Of a stretch of DNA of 64,000 bases, positions 1 to 7,588 are shown piece by piece; position 1 is the stretch's first letter; each line of letters starts with the position of its first letter. The notes below the pieces were generated by a model. That model was not told where the DNA came from, made no database searches, and worked only from the letters and a program-made list of their open reading frames with translations. A program made the translations under genes and the position numbers. The stretch is from contig NZ_UTIQ01000241.1 of the NCBI RefSeq assembly GCF_900582625.1, positions 868,001-932,000 of the forward strand. The letters are read 5' to 3'. Origin of the DNA: Pseudomonas viridiflava. Its GTDB lineage: Bacteria; Pseudomonadota; Gammaproteobacteria; Pseudomonadales; Pseudomonadaceae.

Positions 1-1187
1 CCGAGCATCCATGACACGCCAGTGGCGCGGCCCTGGGTCGGGTAGAAACGGGCCGCTAGCGACGGCATCGCCGACTGCGCACCGTTGATGCACATACCGG
101 CCAACAGCACCAACGTGGCCAGCAACGTGACCTTGCCCAGGCTCTGCCCGACGAAATAGGCGAACACGCCGGCCAGCAGGTAAAACACGCCGATGACTTT
201 GTGCGGGTTGAATTTATCCATCGCCCAGCCCACGCCGACCGCGCTGAGCACACCACCGAACTGGAACAACGCACCGATAAACGCCGCCTGCTCCATGCTC
301 GCGCCGCTGTCGCGCATCAACGTTGGCAACCAGCTGGTGAGCAGGTAAACAATGACCAGCCCCATGAAATAGGTCAGCCAGAGCAACAACGTGCCGGCGC
401 TGTAAGTGCCGGAAAACACCACCTTCAGCACGTTGCGGCTCTGCACGGTTTTCTGCTCCGGCACGCTGAAGTCATTGGCCAAGCCCACTTCAGCCGGCGC
501 GATGGGCGCCAGCACCTTGCGCACCTTGTCGGCGCCGCGATTGCGCACCACCAGAAACCGCGCCGACTCCGGCAGCCACACCAGTAATACCACCGCCAGA
601 ATCAACGGCAAGATGCCGCCGAGCAGCAGCAAGCTGTGCCAGCCGAACGCTGGAATCATCTTCGCCGAGATAAACCCGCCGCCGGCCATGCCCAGGTTGA
701 AGCCGCAAAACATGCTGGTCACCAGCAGCGATTTCAAACGCTCCGGGGTGTACTCGGACAGCAGCGTGGTGGCATTCGGCATCGCCGCGCCCAGGCCCAA
801 GCCGGTGAGCAGACGCAGCACCAGCAATTGATCGAGGCTGGTACTGAACGCGGAAATCAGGCTGAAGAAACCAAACAAGCCGACCGCCACGACCAGCACG
901 ACCTTGCGCCCGAAGCGGTCAGCCAGCGGCCCGGAGCCGAGGGCGCCGAAGACCATGCCAATCAGCGCGGCGCTCATCACCGGGCCGAGGCTGGCGCGGT
1001 CTACGCCCCAGTCCTGCGTAAGCGCGGGGGCGATAAAGCCCATGGCGGCGGTGTCGAGGCCGTCGAGGAAAACGATGAGAAAACACAGCAGCACGATCTT
1101 CCACTGGTAACGGGAAAGCGGCTGGGCGTTGATAAAGGTTTGTACGTCGAGCGTGCCGGTGGTGGGCACGTGAGCAGGGCTGGTCAT
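1..1187 (-). CDS. pcaK: PcaK, 4-hydroxybenzoate/protocatechuate MFS transporter (C-terminus cut by window edge)
   Basis: Inner-membrane proton symporter of the aromatic acid:H+ symporter family that imports 4-hydroxybenzoate and protocatechuate. The ATG at 1187 follows an AGGA Shine-Dalgarno. The first 395 codons read closely like Pseudomonas PcaK: TM1 carries DGLDTAAMGF, the loop after TM2 has GPLADRFGRK, a PESARFLVVRNR stretch ends the first half, and GATGVSWMLG-type residues lie at the window edge. About 50 residues are missing past position 1. It lies downstream of pcaR on the same strand, and PcaR-type operators lie about 230 bases upstream. Family and substrate class are secure; exact substrate preference is inferred from the family. 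Confidence 0.95.
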   Translation of the reverse strand, partial: MTSPAHVPTTGTLDVQTFINAQPLSRYQWKIVLLCFLIVFLDGLDTAAMGFIAPALTQDWGVDRASLGPVMSAALIGMVFGALGSGPLADRFGRKVVLVVAVGLFGFFSLISAFSTSLDQLLVLRLLTGLGLGAAMPNATTLLSEYTPERLKSLLVTSMFCGFNLGMAGGGFISAKMIPAFGWHSLLLLGGILPLILAVVLLVWLPESARFLVVRNRGADKVRKVLAPIAPAEVGLANDFSVPEQKTVQSRNVLKVVFSGTYSAGTLLLWLTYFMGLVIVYLLTSWLPTLMRDSGASMEQAAFIGALFQFGGVLSAVGVGWAMDKFNPHKVIGVFYLLAGVFAYFVGQSLGKVTLLATLVLLAGMCINGAQSAMPSLAARFYPTQGRATGVSWML

Positions 1188-1412
1188 GCGAGCAATTCCT
1201 GTGAGTTTTTCTTCGCCATGGCACTGCAGGCGAATGGAACAGGAATGAGGGACGGGCTGGACAGGCGCTGCGCAGCGAACATCAGCGAAGCGCGGGTGCG
1301 CTGCGGTGAACGCAAATCCATGGCTGGCTCTCATTTGTTTTTATTGGAAGCAAAGCGTGGTCGCACAGAACGACCGAGGGCCAACAGTACGCAGCGGGAT
1401 GGGGGCGATTCA

Positions 1413-1446
1413 ATCCGATAATCGACTAATTGGGCGTTTATCGAAC
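1413..1446 (-). promoter_or_regulatory. Two PcaR-type operator sites upstream of pcaK
   Basis: On the minus strand GTTCGATAAACGC (1446-1434) is followed by GTCGATTATCGGA (1426-1414). Both resemble the PcaR site known from P. putida, GTTCGATAATCGCAC. Centres are about 20 bases apart, so both lie on the same helix face. They sit between pcaR and pcaK, 230-260 bases before the pcaK start, which implies a long leader or a promoter further down. No confident -10/-35 pair was identified. Confidence 0.6.
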
Positions 1447-1475
1447 ACTTGTGGATCGACGTGACGCCTCGCCCT

Positions 1476-1582
1476 CACCCCCCGCCCTCTCCCGCAAGCG
1501 GGCGAGGGAGCTTGACCGCTAGCCCTCACCCCTAGTCCCTCTCCCGCCTGCGGGAGAGGGGCTAGGGGTGAGGGCTAGCGGT
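1476..1582. repeat. Two CCCTC/GAGGG-type hairpin repeats between pcaK and pcaR
   Basis: The 394-base gap between pcaK and pcaR holds the PcaR sites and this repeat block. The first hairpin pairs CCCTCTCCCGC with GCGGGCGAGGG around 1486-1509. The second is a 33-base stem (1515-1547 with 1550-1582) with a two-base loop and one G.T pair. Its last bases run into the pcaR stop codon, so it probably ends the pcaR transcript. Related arms occur at 54056-54174. Elsewhere in the gap (1188-1412) nothing was recognised. Confidence 0.8.
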
Positions 1583-2424
1583 TAATGAAACAACCGCGTA
1601 CTCAACTCCTTACTCGCCTCCAACAACACCGGCAAAAAGCGCGTCTCCAATTCCTGCCGCGACACCCGCCCCGCGTGGGTGCCCACGTTCAACGCCGCCA
1701 GCACCTGGCCGGCTGAATCTTTCAGCGGCACCGCAATCGAGCGCAGCCCCACTTCCAGTTCCTGGTCAATGATCACCCAGCCCTGCTGGCGGATCTCGGC
1801 AACACTGGCGCGCAGCGCATCCGGCGTGTGCACGGTGCGGCTGGTTTTGATCTGCATCTCGGCGTGGTCGATGTAATCGTCCAGCGCGGCGTCATCCAGC
1901 GCGGCCAGCAAAATGCGGCCCATCGAGGTGCAGTACGCCGGTAAACGGCTGCCCACACTGAGGTCTACCGAGATCAGGCGTTGCGGCGTGGCCGAGCGGG
2001 CGATGTAAAGAATTTCGTCACCTTCCAGCGTGGCCATGGAGCAGGCCTCGTGCAGCTGTTCACTGAGGCGGTCGAGAATCGGCTGCGCGGTAACGGCCAA
2101 GGGCGTCGACGACAAATAGGCGTGGCCTAAGGTCAGCACTTTAGGCAGCAGCGAGTAGGTGCGCCCGTCGGTGGTCACGTAACCCAGGCTCATCAGCGTG
2201 TGCAGGCAACGGCGAACGGCAGCGCGGGGGATTTCCGTGCGGTGGCTGATCTGGGCGATGGTCAGGTGGCGTTTGCGTTCCTGAAACGCATGAATCACCG
2301 CCAGCCCACGGGCCAGGGAGGTCATGAAATTCGGGTCGCCGGTGAAGGCTTCGATGCGTTTGGCCGGCGAGGCAATAATCGGCGGCGCCAAGGGTGGCAG
2401 GGTGATACGGGCTTCGTCAGTCAT
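1582..2424 (-). CDS. pcaR: PcaR, IclR-family regulator of the beta-ketoadipate pathway
   Basis: A 280-residue IclR-family protein that activates pca genes in response to beta-ketoadipate and represses itself in P. putida. Residues 35-95 form the winged helix (SLARGLAVIHAFQ, then ISHRTEIPRAAVRRCLHTL). The rest is the effector domain, with YCTSMGRILLAA and DQELEVGLRSIAVP. Length and sequence match Pseudomonas PcaR nearly throughout. The ATG start at 2424 has only a weak ribosome site. Back-to-back PcaR boxes 55-86 bases upstream fit autoregulation. It is transcribed toward pcaK. Confidence 0.95.
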   Translation of the reverse strand: MTDEARITLPPLAPPIIASPAKRIEAFTGDPNFMTSLARGLAVIHAFQERKRHLTIAQISHRTEIPRAAVRRCLHTLMSLGYVTTDGRTYSLLPKVLTLGHAYLSSTPLAVTAQPILDRLSEQLHEACSMATLEGDEILYIARSATPQRLISVDLSVGSRLPAYCTSMGRILLAALDDAALDDYIDHAEMQIKTSRTVHTPDALRASVAEIRQQGWVIIDQELEVGLRSIAVPLKDSAGQVLAALNVGTHAGRVSRQELETRFLPVLLEASKELSTRLFH

Positions 2425-2478
2425 GTTGTTATTGATCTCGTGCAGCCTGGCCAGAAACGCTCTGGATGAAGTGTGGCC

Positions 2479-2510
2479 GATTATCGAACCGAAGTTCGAT
2501 TATCGCAATT
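2479..2510. promoter_or_regulatory. Back-to-back PcaR operators in the pcaR promoter
   Basis: GATTATCGAAC (2479-2489) and GTTCGATTATCGCAATT (2494-2510) form two outward-facing copies of the GTTCGATAATCG motif separated by four bases. They lie 55-86 bases upstream of the pcaR ATG, where an autorepressor would cover the promoter. The motif identity comes from published P. putida PcaR sites; binding here is inferred. Confidence 0.65.
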
Positions 2511-2687
2511 GACCCTCTCGGGCACGGCGCCTACCGTGACGCCGCTGCGCCCACATCGGTGGCGGCACAGGTTCGGCTCACAAGGCTGGGCCTTGGAAAT
2601 ACCTCGGTGTTTCCCTTCTCTGTCCGAGCCCTGCCACCGCCGCGCTACCCGCGCGTCGGCAGGCCGGCTCAATTTCCCTGCAACGGT

Positions 2688-3749
2688 TTAGAAGGTCTGC
2701 ACGGTGAGCTGACGCAAGCGGCTGCGGGTGCGCACAAAGTCCAGGTGCGAGCCGGGCCGACACACTTCGTCCAATTCGGCTTCACAGCCAAGCAGCAAAT
2801 TCACGCCGCTGTCGTAGGCGATGTCGACGAAATTAAGGATGCGTTGCTGCACGTCGATGCCTTCGCTATCCAGCCGCGGCACGCCATAAATGGCGATGCG
2901 CCGGAAGCGTTGGCACAGCCAGAGAAAGTCCGAACTGGAATGGGGATGGCGGCACAGCTCATCGAAATCCAGCAACGCGCGGTTGCCCTCGTAAGCCTGC
3001 ACACGCAGCGGATGGTGATTGACCGCCAGCACCGCGTCGCGCTCAACCGCCGCGCTGAACTCCAACTGTTGCTCCAGCCAATCGCTCAGTGCCGGGCACA
3101 ACGGCCAGGCGTAATGCCCCCACGCTTCCTGGGCCCCGGCACGCTCGCGGTAGTCTTCGCCGGCGTCCAGATTGAGCACGGTGAAACGCGACTCCAGTAG
3201 GTCGATGGCGGGTTTGAAACGGTCGCGGTACAGCGGATTCGGGCACAGGTTGATCGGCGCGTAGTTCGAGGTACAGACCAACCCCACGCCTTCGTCCACC
3301 AGCACCTTGAGCAAGCGGCCAAGCAACATGGCATCGGCGATGTCATGCACATGGAATTCGTCGAAGCACAGTAAACGCGCCTCCTGCGCCACCTCACGGG
3401 CGACGCGCACCAACGGCTCGCTCTGCCCGGTAAACGCGCCCATGCGCTGCTGCACCTCCTGCAAAAACGCATGGAAATGCACGCGGCGCTTGGCTTGCAC
3501 CGGCGCGGCGGCGAAGAAGGTGTCCATCACAAAACTCTTGCCGCGCCCCACGCCGCCCCACAGATAAATGCCGGCAACGGGCTTGCGCAGCCAACCACGA
3601 CGCCCCGCCAGCCAGGCGTCTAGCCAGCTGGCGAGGGTATCGATGGCAGCTTGTTGCGCGCTGTCGGCCCGGTAACCCCGGGCTTCCAGCGCATCACTGA
3701 AGCGCCGCTGAATGCGCAGGCCAACGGGCTCGGCGTTATCGGACGTCAA
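2688..3749 (-). CDS. zapE: AFG1/ZapE-like ATPase in the pcaHG operon
   Basis: A 353-residue P-loop ATPase of the AFG1/ZapE family; E. coli ZapE acts at the Z-ring and mitochondrial AFG1 in protein quality control. Walker A is GGVGRGKS (65-72), Walker B LLCFDEF (126-132), and a sensor-like TSN is at 160-162. The HVHDIADA and NYAP stretches are typical. The start is TTG at 3749, ten bases after the pcaG stop, with a poor GGGTGG ribosome site and no nearby ATG or GTG. Tight spacing implies co-transcription with pcaHG. Pseudomonas normally carries a zapE elsewhere, so this may be a paralogue; its role beside pca genes is unknown. Confidence 0.85.
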   Translation of the reverse strand: MTSDNAEPVGLRIQRRFSDALEARGYRADSAQQAAIDTLASWLDAWLAGRRGWLRKPVAGIYLWGGVGRGKSFVMDTFFAAAPVQAKRRVHFHAFLQEVQQRMGAFTGQSEPLVRVAREVAQEARLLCFDEFHVHDIADAMLLGRLLKVLVDEGVGLVCTSNYAPINLCPNPLYRDRFKPAIDLLESRFTVLNLDAGEDYRERAGAQEAWGHYAWPLCPALSDWLEQQLEFSAAVERDAVLAVNHHPLRVQAYEGNRALLDFDELCRHPHSSSDFLWLCQRFRRIAIYGVPRLDSEGIDVQQRILNFVDIAYDSGVNLLLGCEAELDEVCRPGSHLDFVRTRSRLRQLTVQTF

Positions 3750-3758
3750 AACCCACCC

Positions 3759-4364
3759 TTAGAAATCAAAGAAAACCGTCTCACCTTCGCCCTGAATACG
3801 GATATCGAAGCGGTAAGCCAGCTTGCCGTCAACCTCGCAGCGCGTGGCGATCAGGGTTTCGCGGCGCTGCGGCTGCTCGATCAGATTGAGCACCGGGCAC
3901 TGCGCATTGGCCTGGGCCTCGTCATCGAAATACAGACGCGTGTGCAGGTGAATATTGATGCCCCGGGCAAACAGCGACACGCTGATGTGCGGCGCCATCG
4001 GCACACCCGCGGCGTTTTTCACCACACCGGGCTTGATCGTGTGCAGCGTCCACTCACCGGCATCGAAGGTGGTGGCGGTACGGCCGAAGCTATTGAACGG
4101 TTTTTCCAGGTTGTAATCGGCGTCGTACCGGCCTTCGTGGTTGGCTTGCCAGAACTCCAAAAACGAATCGCGCACCAGATGACCGTTGCCGTCGTACACA
4201 TTGCCCAGCAGCACAATGTGCTCGCCTGGCGCATCGGGCTTGGCCATCTCGTTCCAGATTTCCTGCTCACGCGGCGGGTTGCCGGCTGCGCTCAGGGCCA
4301 GGCCGATATGCACATAGGGGCCTGCGGTTTGCGAGGGGGTTTCGTTCAGCAATTGGATGGGCAT
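3759..4364 (-). CDS. pcaG: Protocatechuate 3,4-dioxygenase alpha subunit
   Basis: The 201-residue alpha chain of the intradiol dioxygenase that opens protocatechuate to beta-carboxy-cis,cis-muconate. It begins MPIQLLNETPSQ, carries FLEFWQANHEGRY and ends GEGETVFFDF, matching Pseudomonas PcaG. The iron ligands lie in the beta chain. The ATG at 4364 is preferred over an in-frame upstream start because GAGGAGG lies seven bases before it. It begins 14 bases after the pcaH stop, so the two are co-translated. A zapE-like gene follows after ten bases. Confidence 0.97.
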   Translation of the reverse strand: MPIQLLNETPSQTAGPYVHIGLALSAAGNPPREQEIWNEMAKPDAPGEHIVLLGNVYDGNGHLVRDSFLEFWQANHEGRYDADYNLEKPFNSFGRTATTFDAGEWTLHTIKPGVVKNAAGVPMAPHISVSLFARGINIHLHTRLYFDDEAQANAQCPVLNLIEQPQRRETLIATRCEVDGKLAYRFDIRIQGEGETVFFDF

Positions 4365-4377
4365 GGACGGATCCTCC

Positions 4378-5097
4378 TCAGCGATTCTCAAAGTGAGTCT
4401 TGCGCTGTCCGCGCAACACGATATCGAAGCGATACGCCAGGCAATCCATCGGATTTGCCGCGCTCATATCGAGCTTGGCGATCAGGCTTTGTACCGCCTC
4501 GGGGTTGGCAATCGACTTCACAATCGGGCACATCGGAATCAGCGGATCGCCCTCGAAATACAGCTGCGTAATCAAGCGCGTGGCGATCGACGGGCCGCTG
4601 ATGGAGAAGTGGATATGCGCCGGGCGCCAGTCGTTCGGGCCGTTGCGCCACGGGTACGGGCCGGGCTTGATGGTGCGGAAGCTGTAATAACCGTCGCGGT
4701 CGGAGAGGGCACGGCCAACGCCGCCGAAGTTCGGGTCCAGCGGCGCCAGGTAACGGTCGTTTTTATGGCGATAGCGGCCGCCGGCATTGGCCTGCCACAT
4801 CTCCACCAACGTATGGGGAATTGGCTTGCCGTACTGGTCGCACACACGACCGGCAACGATGATGCGCTCGCCCACCGGCAAACCGCCGTTGTTGAAATTG
4901 AGGAGCAGATCGTTGTCGTGCTCGCCAATTTTCAGATGGGAAAAGTCAGGGCCAGTGGTTTCTGAAACAGACTGCGGAATGCTCACCAGCGCTTGGCGCG
5001 GCGAACGGGGCACGGAGGTTTTGTAATCAGGCGTCAGGGCTTTGGGGTGCCAATTGCGGTCACGGATGACGAAGCGACTGCTGTCTGCATCAGACAT
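4378..5097 (-). CDS. pcaH: Protocatechuate 3,4-dioxygenase beta subunit
   Basis: The 239-residue beta chain that holds the non-heme ferric iron. By alignment with P. putida PcaH the ligands are Tyr109, Tyr148, His161 and His163, visible in GGRYRHK, GPYPW and PAHIHF. All are intact, so the enzyme should be active with PcaG. The ATG at 5097 follows AAGGAG. The promoter region lies between it and the pcaQ stop and carries a perfect PcaQ-type palindrome about 100 bases upstream. The genes pcaQ, pcaH, pcaG and zapE run in the same direction. Confidence 0.98.
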   Translation of the reverse strand: MSDADSSRFVIRDRNWHPKALTPDYKTSVPRSPRQALVSIPQSVSETTGPDFSHLKIGEHDNDLLLNFNNGGLPVGERIIVAGRVCDQYGKPIPHTLVEMWQANAGGRYRHKNDRYLAPLDPNFGGVGRALSDRDGYYSFRTIKPGPYPWRNGPNDWRPAHIHFSISGPSIATRLITQLYFEGDPLIPMCPIVKSIANPEAVQSLIAKLDMSAANPMDCLAYRFDIVLRGQRKTHFENR

Positions 5098-5186
5098 GTC
5101 CTTCTCCTTTGTTAGATTTATCGGACAAACAAGCGGCTAGTCTGCTGCGACAAAGCGACGCGCAAAAATGAAAGTTAAACGGCCAT

Positions 5187-5206
5187 CCATAACCAAACGG
5201 TTATGG
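5187..5206. promoter_or_regulatory. PcaQ-type operator upstream of pcaHG, overlapping the pcaQ stop codon
   Basis: This is a perfect 20-base palindrome with arms CCATAACC and GGTTATGG around AAAC. It matches the ATAACC-N4-GGTTA(A/T) site described for PcaQ in rhizobia and has the usual T-N11-A LysR form. It lies about 90-110 bases before the pcaH ATG and covers the last codons and stop of pcaQ (5201-5203). Confidence 0.75.
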
Positions 5207-6130
5207 AAAGCGCTTTTCCCGATACGCCTGCCCCACCTCGCGCAGCACTTCCACGCTCCAGTGCGCCGCCAGCGACAACGGCAACGCCGCGTTACTGCAA
5301 ATGCCCACCGAACCGCCCGGCTCCTTGATGCCCAGCTGCAACTCGGCGAGATCGCCATTGGCCAGATCCAGTTGCACAGCGTCGTAGGGCGCAATCCACA
5401 CCGCGTCGCTGCTTTGCACGTACCGGCGACTCAAGCTCAACGACAACGTCTCCAGCCGTTGGCGCGGTTGGGCGATGCCGCACTGCACGAACAGCGCGTC
5501 GGCGTATTTGCGAATCGTGGTGCCGGCCAGGGGCAGCACCAGCGGGTAATCCTGCAACAACTGCTGCGCCTGGGCCTCGCTCAATAATGGGTGGCCGGCG
5601 CGCACCACCAGGGTCATCGACTCGCTGTACAAATGCTCGAACGTCAGGCCTTGAATTTGCGGGCTGTCCGTCATGCGGCCAACCACCAAATCCAACTCGC
5701 CCACATGCAGCTGCGACAACAAATACGCGCTTGGCCCCGTGACCACGCTGGCCACCAGTGCCGGGTGCCGCTCGTGAAGCCGGCGCACCACTTCGGGAAT
5801 CAGCAGGCTTTCCACCGTCGACAACACGCCCAGGCGCACCGTGCCGGACTCGTGCTCGCCGCTGCGCAAACTGTTCACCCCGTCGCGCAGCGCCTGCACG
5901 CACGGGCCGGCATAGCGCATGAATGCCACGCCTGCCTCGGTGAGCGCCACGCCGGCCTTGCTGCGTTCAAACAGCGTGGCGCCGAGCAGTTCTTCCAGTT
6001 CTTTCAGCGTCTTGGAAATGGCCGGCTGGCTCACCGCCAGCTTATCTGCCGCGCGCGCCAAGGTGCCCTGACGGGCGACTTCAAGGAAACACACCAGGTG
6101 GCGGAATTTGATGCGGGTATCGATGTTCAT
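5201..6130 (-). CDS. pcaQ: PcaQ, LysR-family activator of protocatechuate genes
   Basis: A 309-residue LysR-type regulator. The N-terminal winged helix contains RHLVCFLEVARQ and LAVSQPAISKTLKELEE (about 10-45). The effector domain contains LGVLSTVESLL, VGELDLVVGRMTD and LPLAGTTIRK, as in Pseudomonas PcaQ. The ATG at 6130 gives the family N-terminus MNIDTRIKFRHL; a longer in-frame start would add 25 atypical residues. PcaQ activates pcaHG with beta-carboxymuconate or gamma-carboxymuconolactone in the species studied. It lies directly upstream of pcaH on the same strand, so the pcaHG promoter is inside its 3' end. Confidence 0.93.
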   Translation of the reverse strand: MNIDTRIKFRHLVCFLEVARQGTLARAADKLAVSQPAISKTLKELEELLGATLFERSKAGVALTEAGVAFMRYAGPCVQALRDGVNSLRSGEHESGTVRLGVLSTVESLLIPEVVRRLHERHPALVASVVTGPSAYLLSQLHVGELDLVVGRMTDSPQIQGLTFEHLYSESMTLVVRAGHPLLSEAQAQQLLQDYPLVLPLAGTTIRKYADALFVQCGIAQPRQRLETLSLSLSRRYVQSSDAVWIAPYDAVQLDLANGDLAELQLGIKEPGGSVGICSNAALPLSLAAHWSVEVLREVGQAYREKRFP

Positions 6131-6258
6131 AGGCTTCAGCCCTCGCGCGGGCAACCAGTCTGCAAGGGAAGGCAGCCCGAGACAACTGCATGCGGTTTGC
6201 CCCACCTGCCCTGCTCTGCTAGCCTCCCGCCCGTTCCAGCCTGCCGAGACCCCTGCCC

Positions 6259-6501
6259 ATGGCCCGCAAAAAAGCCGCCGTCGATTTCGAACAATCCCTT
6301 GCCGAGTTGCAGACCCTGGTCGAGCGCTTGGAAAACGGCGAGTTGTCGCTCGAGGATTCGCTCACTGCCTTTGAGCAGGGCATCCGCCTGACGCGTGAAT
6401 GCCAAGGCGCGTTGGCGCAGGCGGAACAGAAGGTGCAAATCCTCTTGGAGCGCGACGGCGAGCTGGAGGAAGCTCCCTTCGACGCGGACGAGCAAGCATG
6501 A
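6259..6501 (+). CDS. xseB: Exodeoxyribonuclease VII small subunit
   Basis: An 80-residue XseB that assembles in several copies on XseA to degrade single-stranded DNA into oligonucleotides. The helical core reads FEQSLAELQTLVERLE, GELSLEDSL and AFEQGIRL, as in the family. Its stop overlaps the ispA start (ATGA). The xseB-ispA pair is conserved in gammaproteobacteria, where dxs usually follows directly; here dxs lies 5.2 kb away. Confidence 0.97.
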   Translation: MARKKAAVDFEQSLAELQTLVERLENGELSLEDSLTAFEQGIRLTRECQGALAQAEQKVQILLERDGELEEAPFDADEQA

Positions 6502-7385
6502 TCGCGGCGTACCAGAAAACCTGCCAGACCCGTGTGGATGCCAAGCTCGACGAGCTGTTCCACGCACCCCGCCCCGAACTCTCGAGCATATACCAAGCCA
6601 TGCGCTACAGCGTCATCAACGGCGGCAAGCGTGTCCGTCCGCTGCTGGTGTATGCCGCGTGCGAAGCGTTGGGCGGTAAGCCCGAACGCGCCGATGCAGC
6701 GGCCTGCGCAGTCGAGCTGATCCACGCTTACTCGCTCGTGCACGACGACTTGCCCGCCATGGACGACGACGACCTACGTCGCGGCCAGCCCACCACCCAC
6801 AAAGCCTTCGATGAAGCCAGCGCGATTCTGGCCGGCGACGGCCTGCAAACCCTGGCCTTTGATGTGCTCGCCGATGCCCAGCGCAACCCGCTGGACGCCG
6901 AGGTGCGCCTAGACATGATCAGCAGCCTGAGCAAAGCGGCGGGCCCGGCCGGCATGGTCGGCGGCCAGGCCATCGACCTCGGCTCCGTCGGCCAGTGGCT
7001 CGACCAGCAGGCGTTGGAAGTGATGCACCGGCACAAAACCGGCGCGCTTATAGAAGCCAGCGTGCGCCTCGGCGCTCTGGCCAGCGGTGAAGCCGACGCC
7101 CTGTCGCTTCGCGCCTTGCAGGATTACGCGCAAGCCGTGGGCCTGGCCTTTCAGGTGCAGGACGACATTCTCGACGTCGAAAGCGACACCGCTACCCTGG
7201 GCAAAACCCAGGGCAAAGACGAAGCCAACCACAAACCCACCTACCCGGCGCTGCTCGGCTTGGACGCGGCCAAATCGTACGCGCTGGAATTGCGCGACCT
7301 GGCTTTGCACGCCTTGCGCCCGTTTGGTGAAGCGGCTGAGCCGCTGCGCGATTTGGCGCGGTATATCGTCGAGCGCCGCAGCTAG
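6498..7385 (+). CDS. ispA: Farnesyl diphosphate synthase
   Basis: A 295-residue trans-prenyltransferase that condenses dimethylallyl/geranyl diphosphate with isopentenyl diphosphate to farnesyl diphosphate. The first Asp-rich motif is DDLPAMDDDDLRRG and the second is QVQDDILDVE. NGGKRVRPLL binds diphosphate. The ATG at 6498 overlaps the xseB stop; an earlier in-frame start would lie inside xseB. It acts in the same isoprenoid pathway as dxs further on. Confidence 0.97.
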   Translation: MIAAYQKTCQTRVDAKLDELFHAPRPELSSIYQAMRYSVINGGKRVRPLLVYAACEALGGKPERADAAACAVELIHAYSLVHDDLPAMDDDDLRRGQPTTHKAFDEASAILAGDGLQTLAFDVLADAQRNPLDAEVRLDMISSLSKAAGPAGMVGGQAIDLGSVGQWLDQQALEVMHRHKTGALIEASVRLGALASGEADALSLRALQDYAQAVGLAFQVQDDILDVESDTATLGKTQGKDEANHKPTYPALLGLDAAKSYALELRDLALHALRPFGEAAEPLRDLARYIVERRS

Positions 7386-7588
7386 AAGCGCCCCTCACCG
7401 ACCTTCGGCCCCCCTCACCCGCATCCCGACAAGGGAACGGCCGCCACCTTCGCGCCAAGCTGAACCGGTCCACTATCACCCCAGCCTCTTTCCCGCCATT
7501 CGCCCCAGCCAGCAAGCTTTCGCTGCAGGCTGGCCGGCGCCTAAGCTCTACGCCCTGAACGACTGCCAATAAAAACCAGGGAGCAGCC

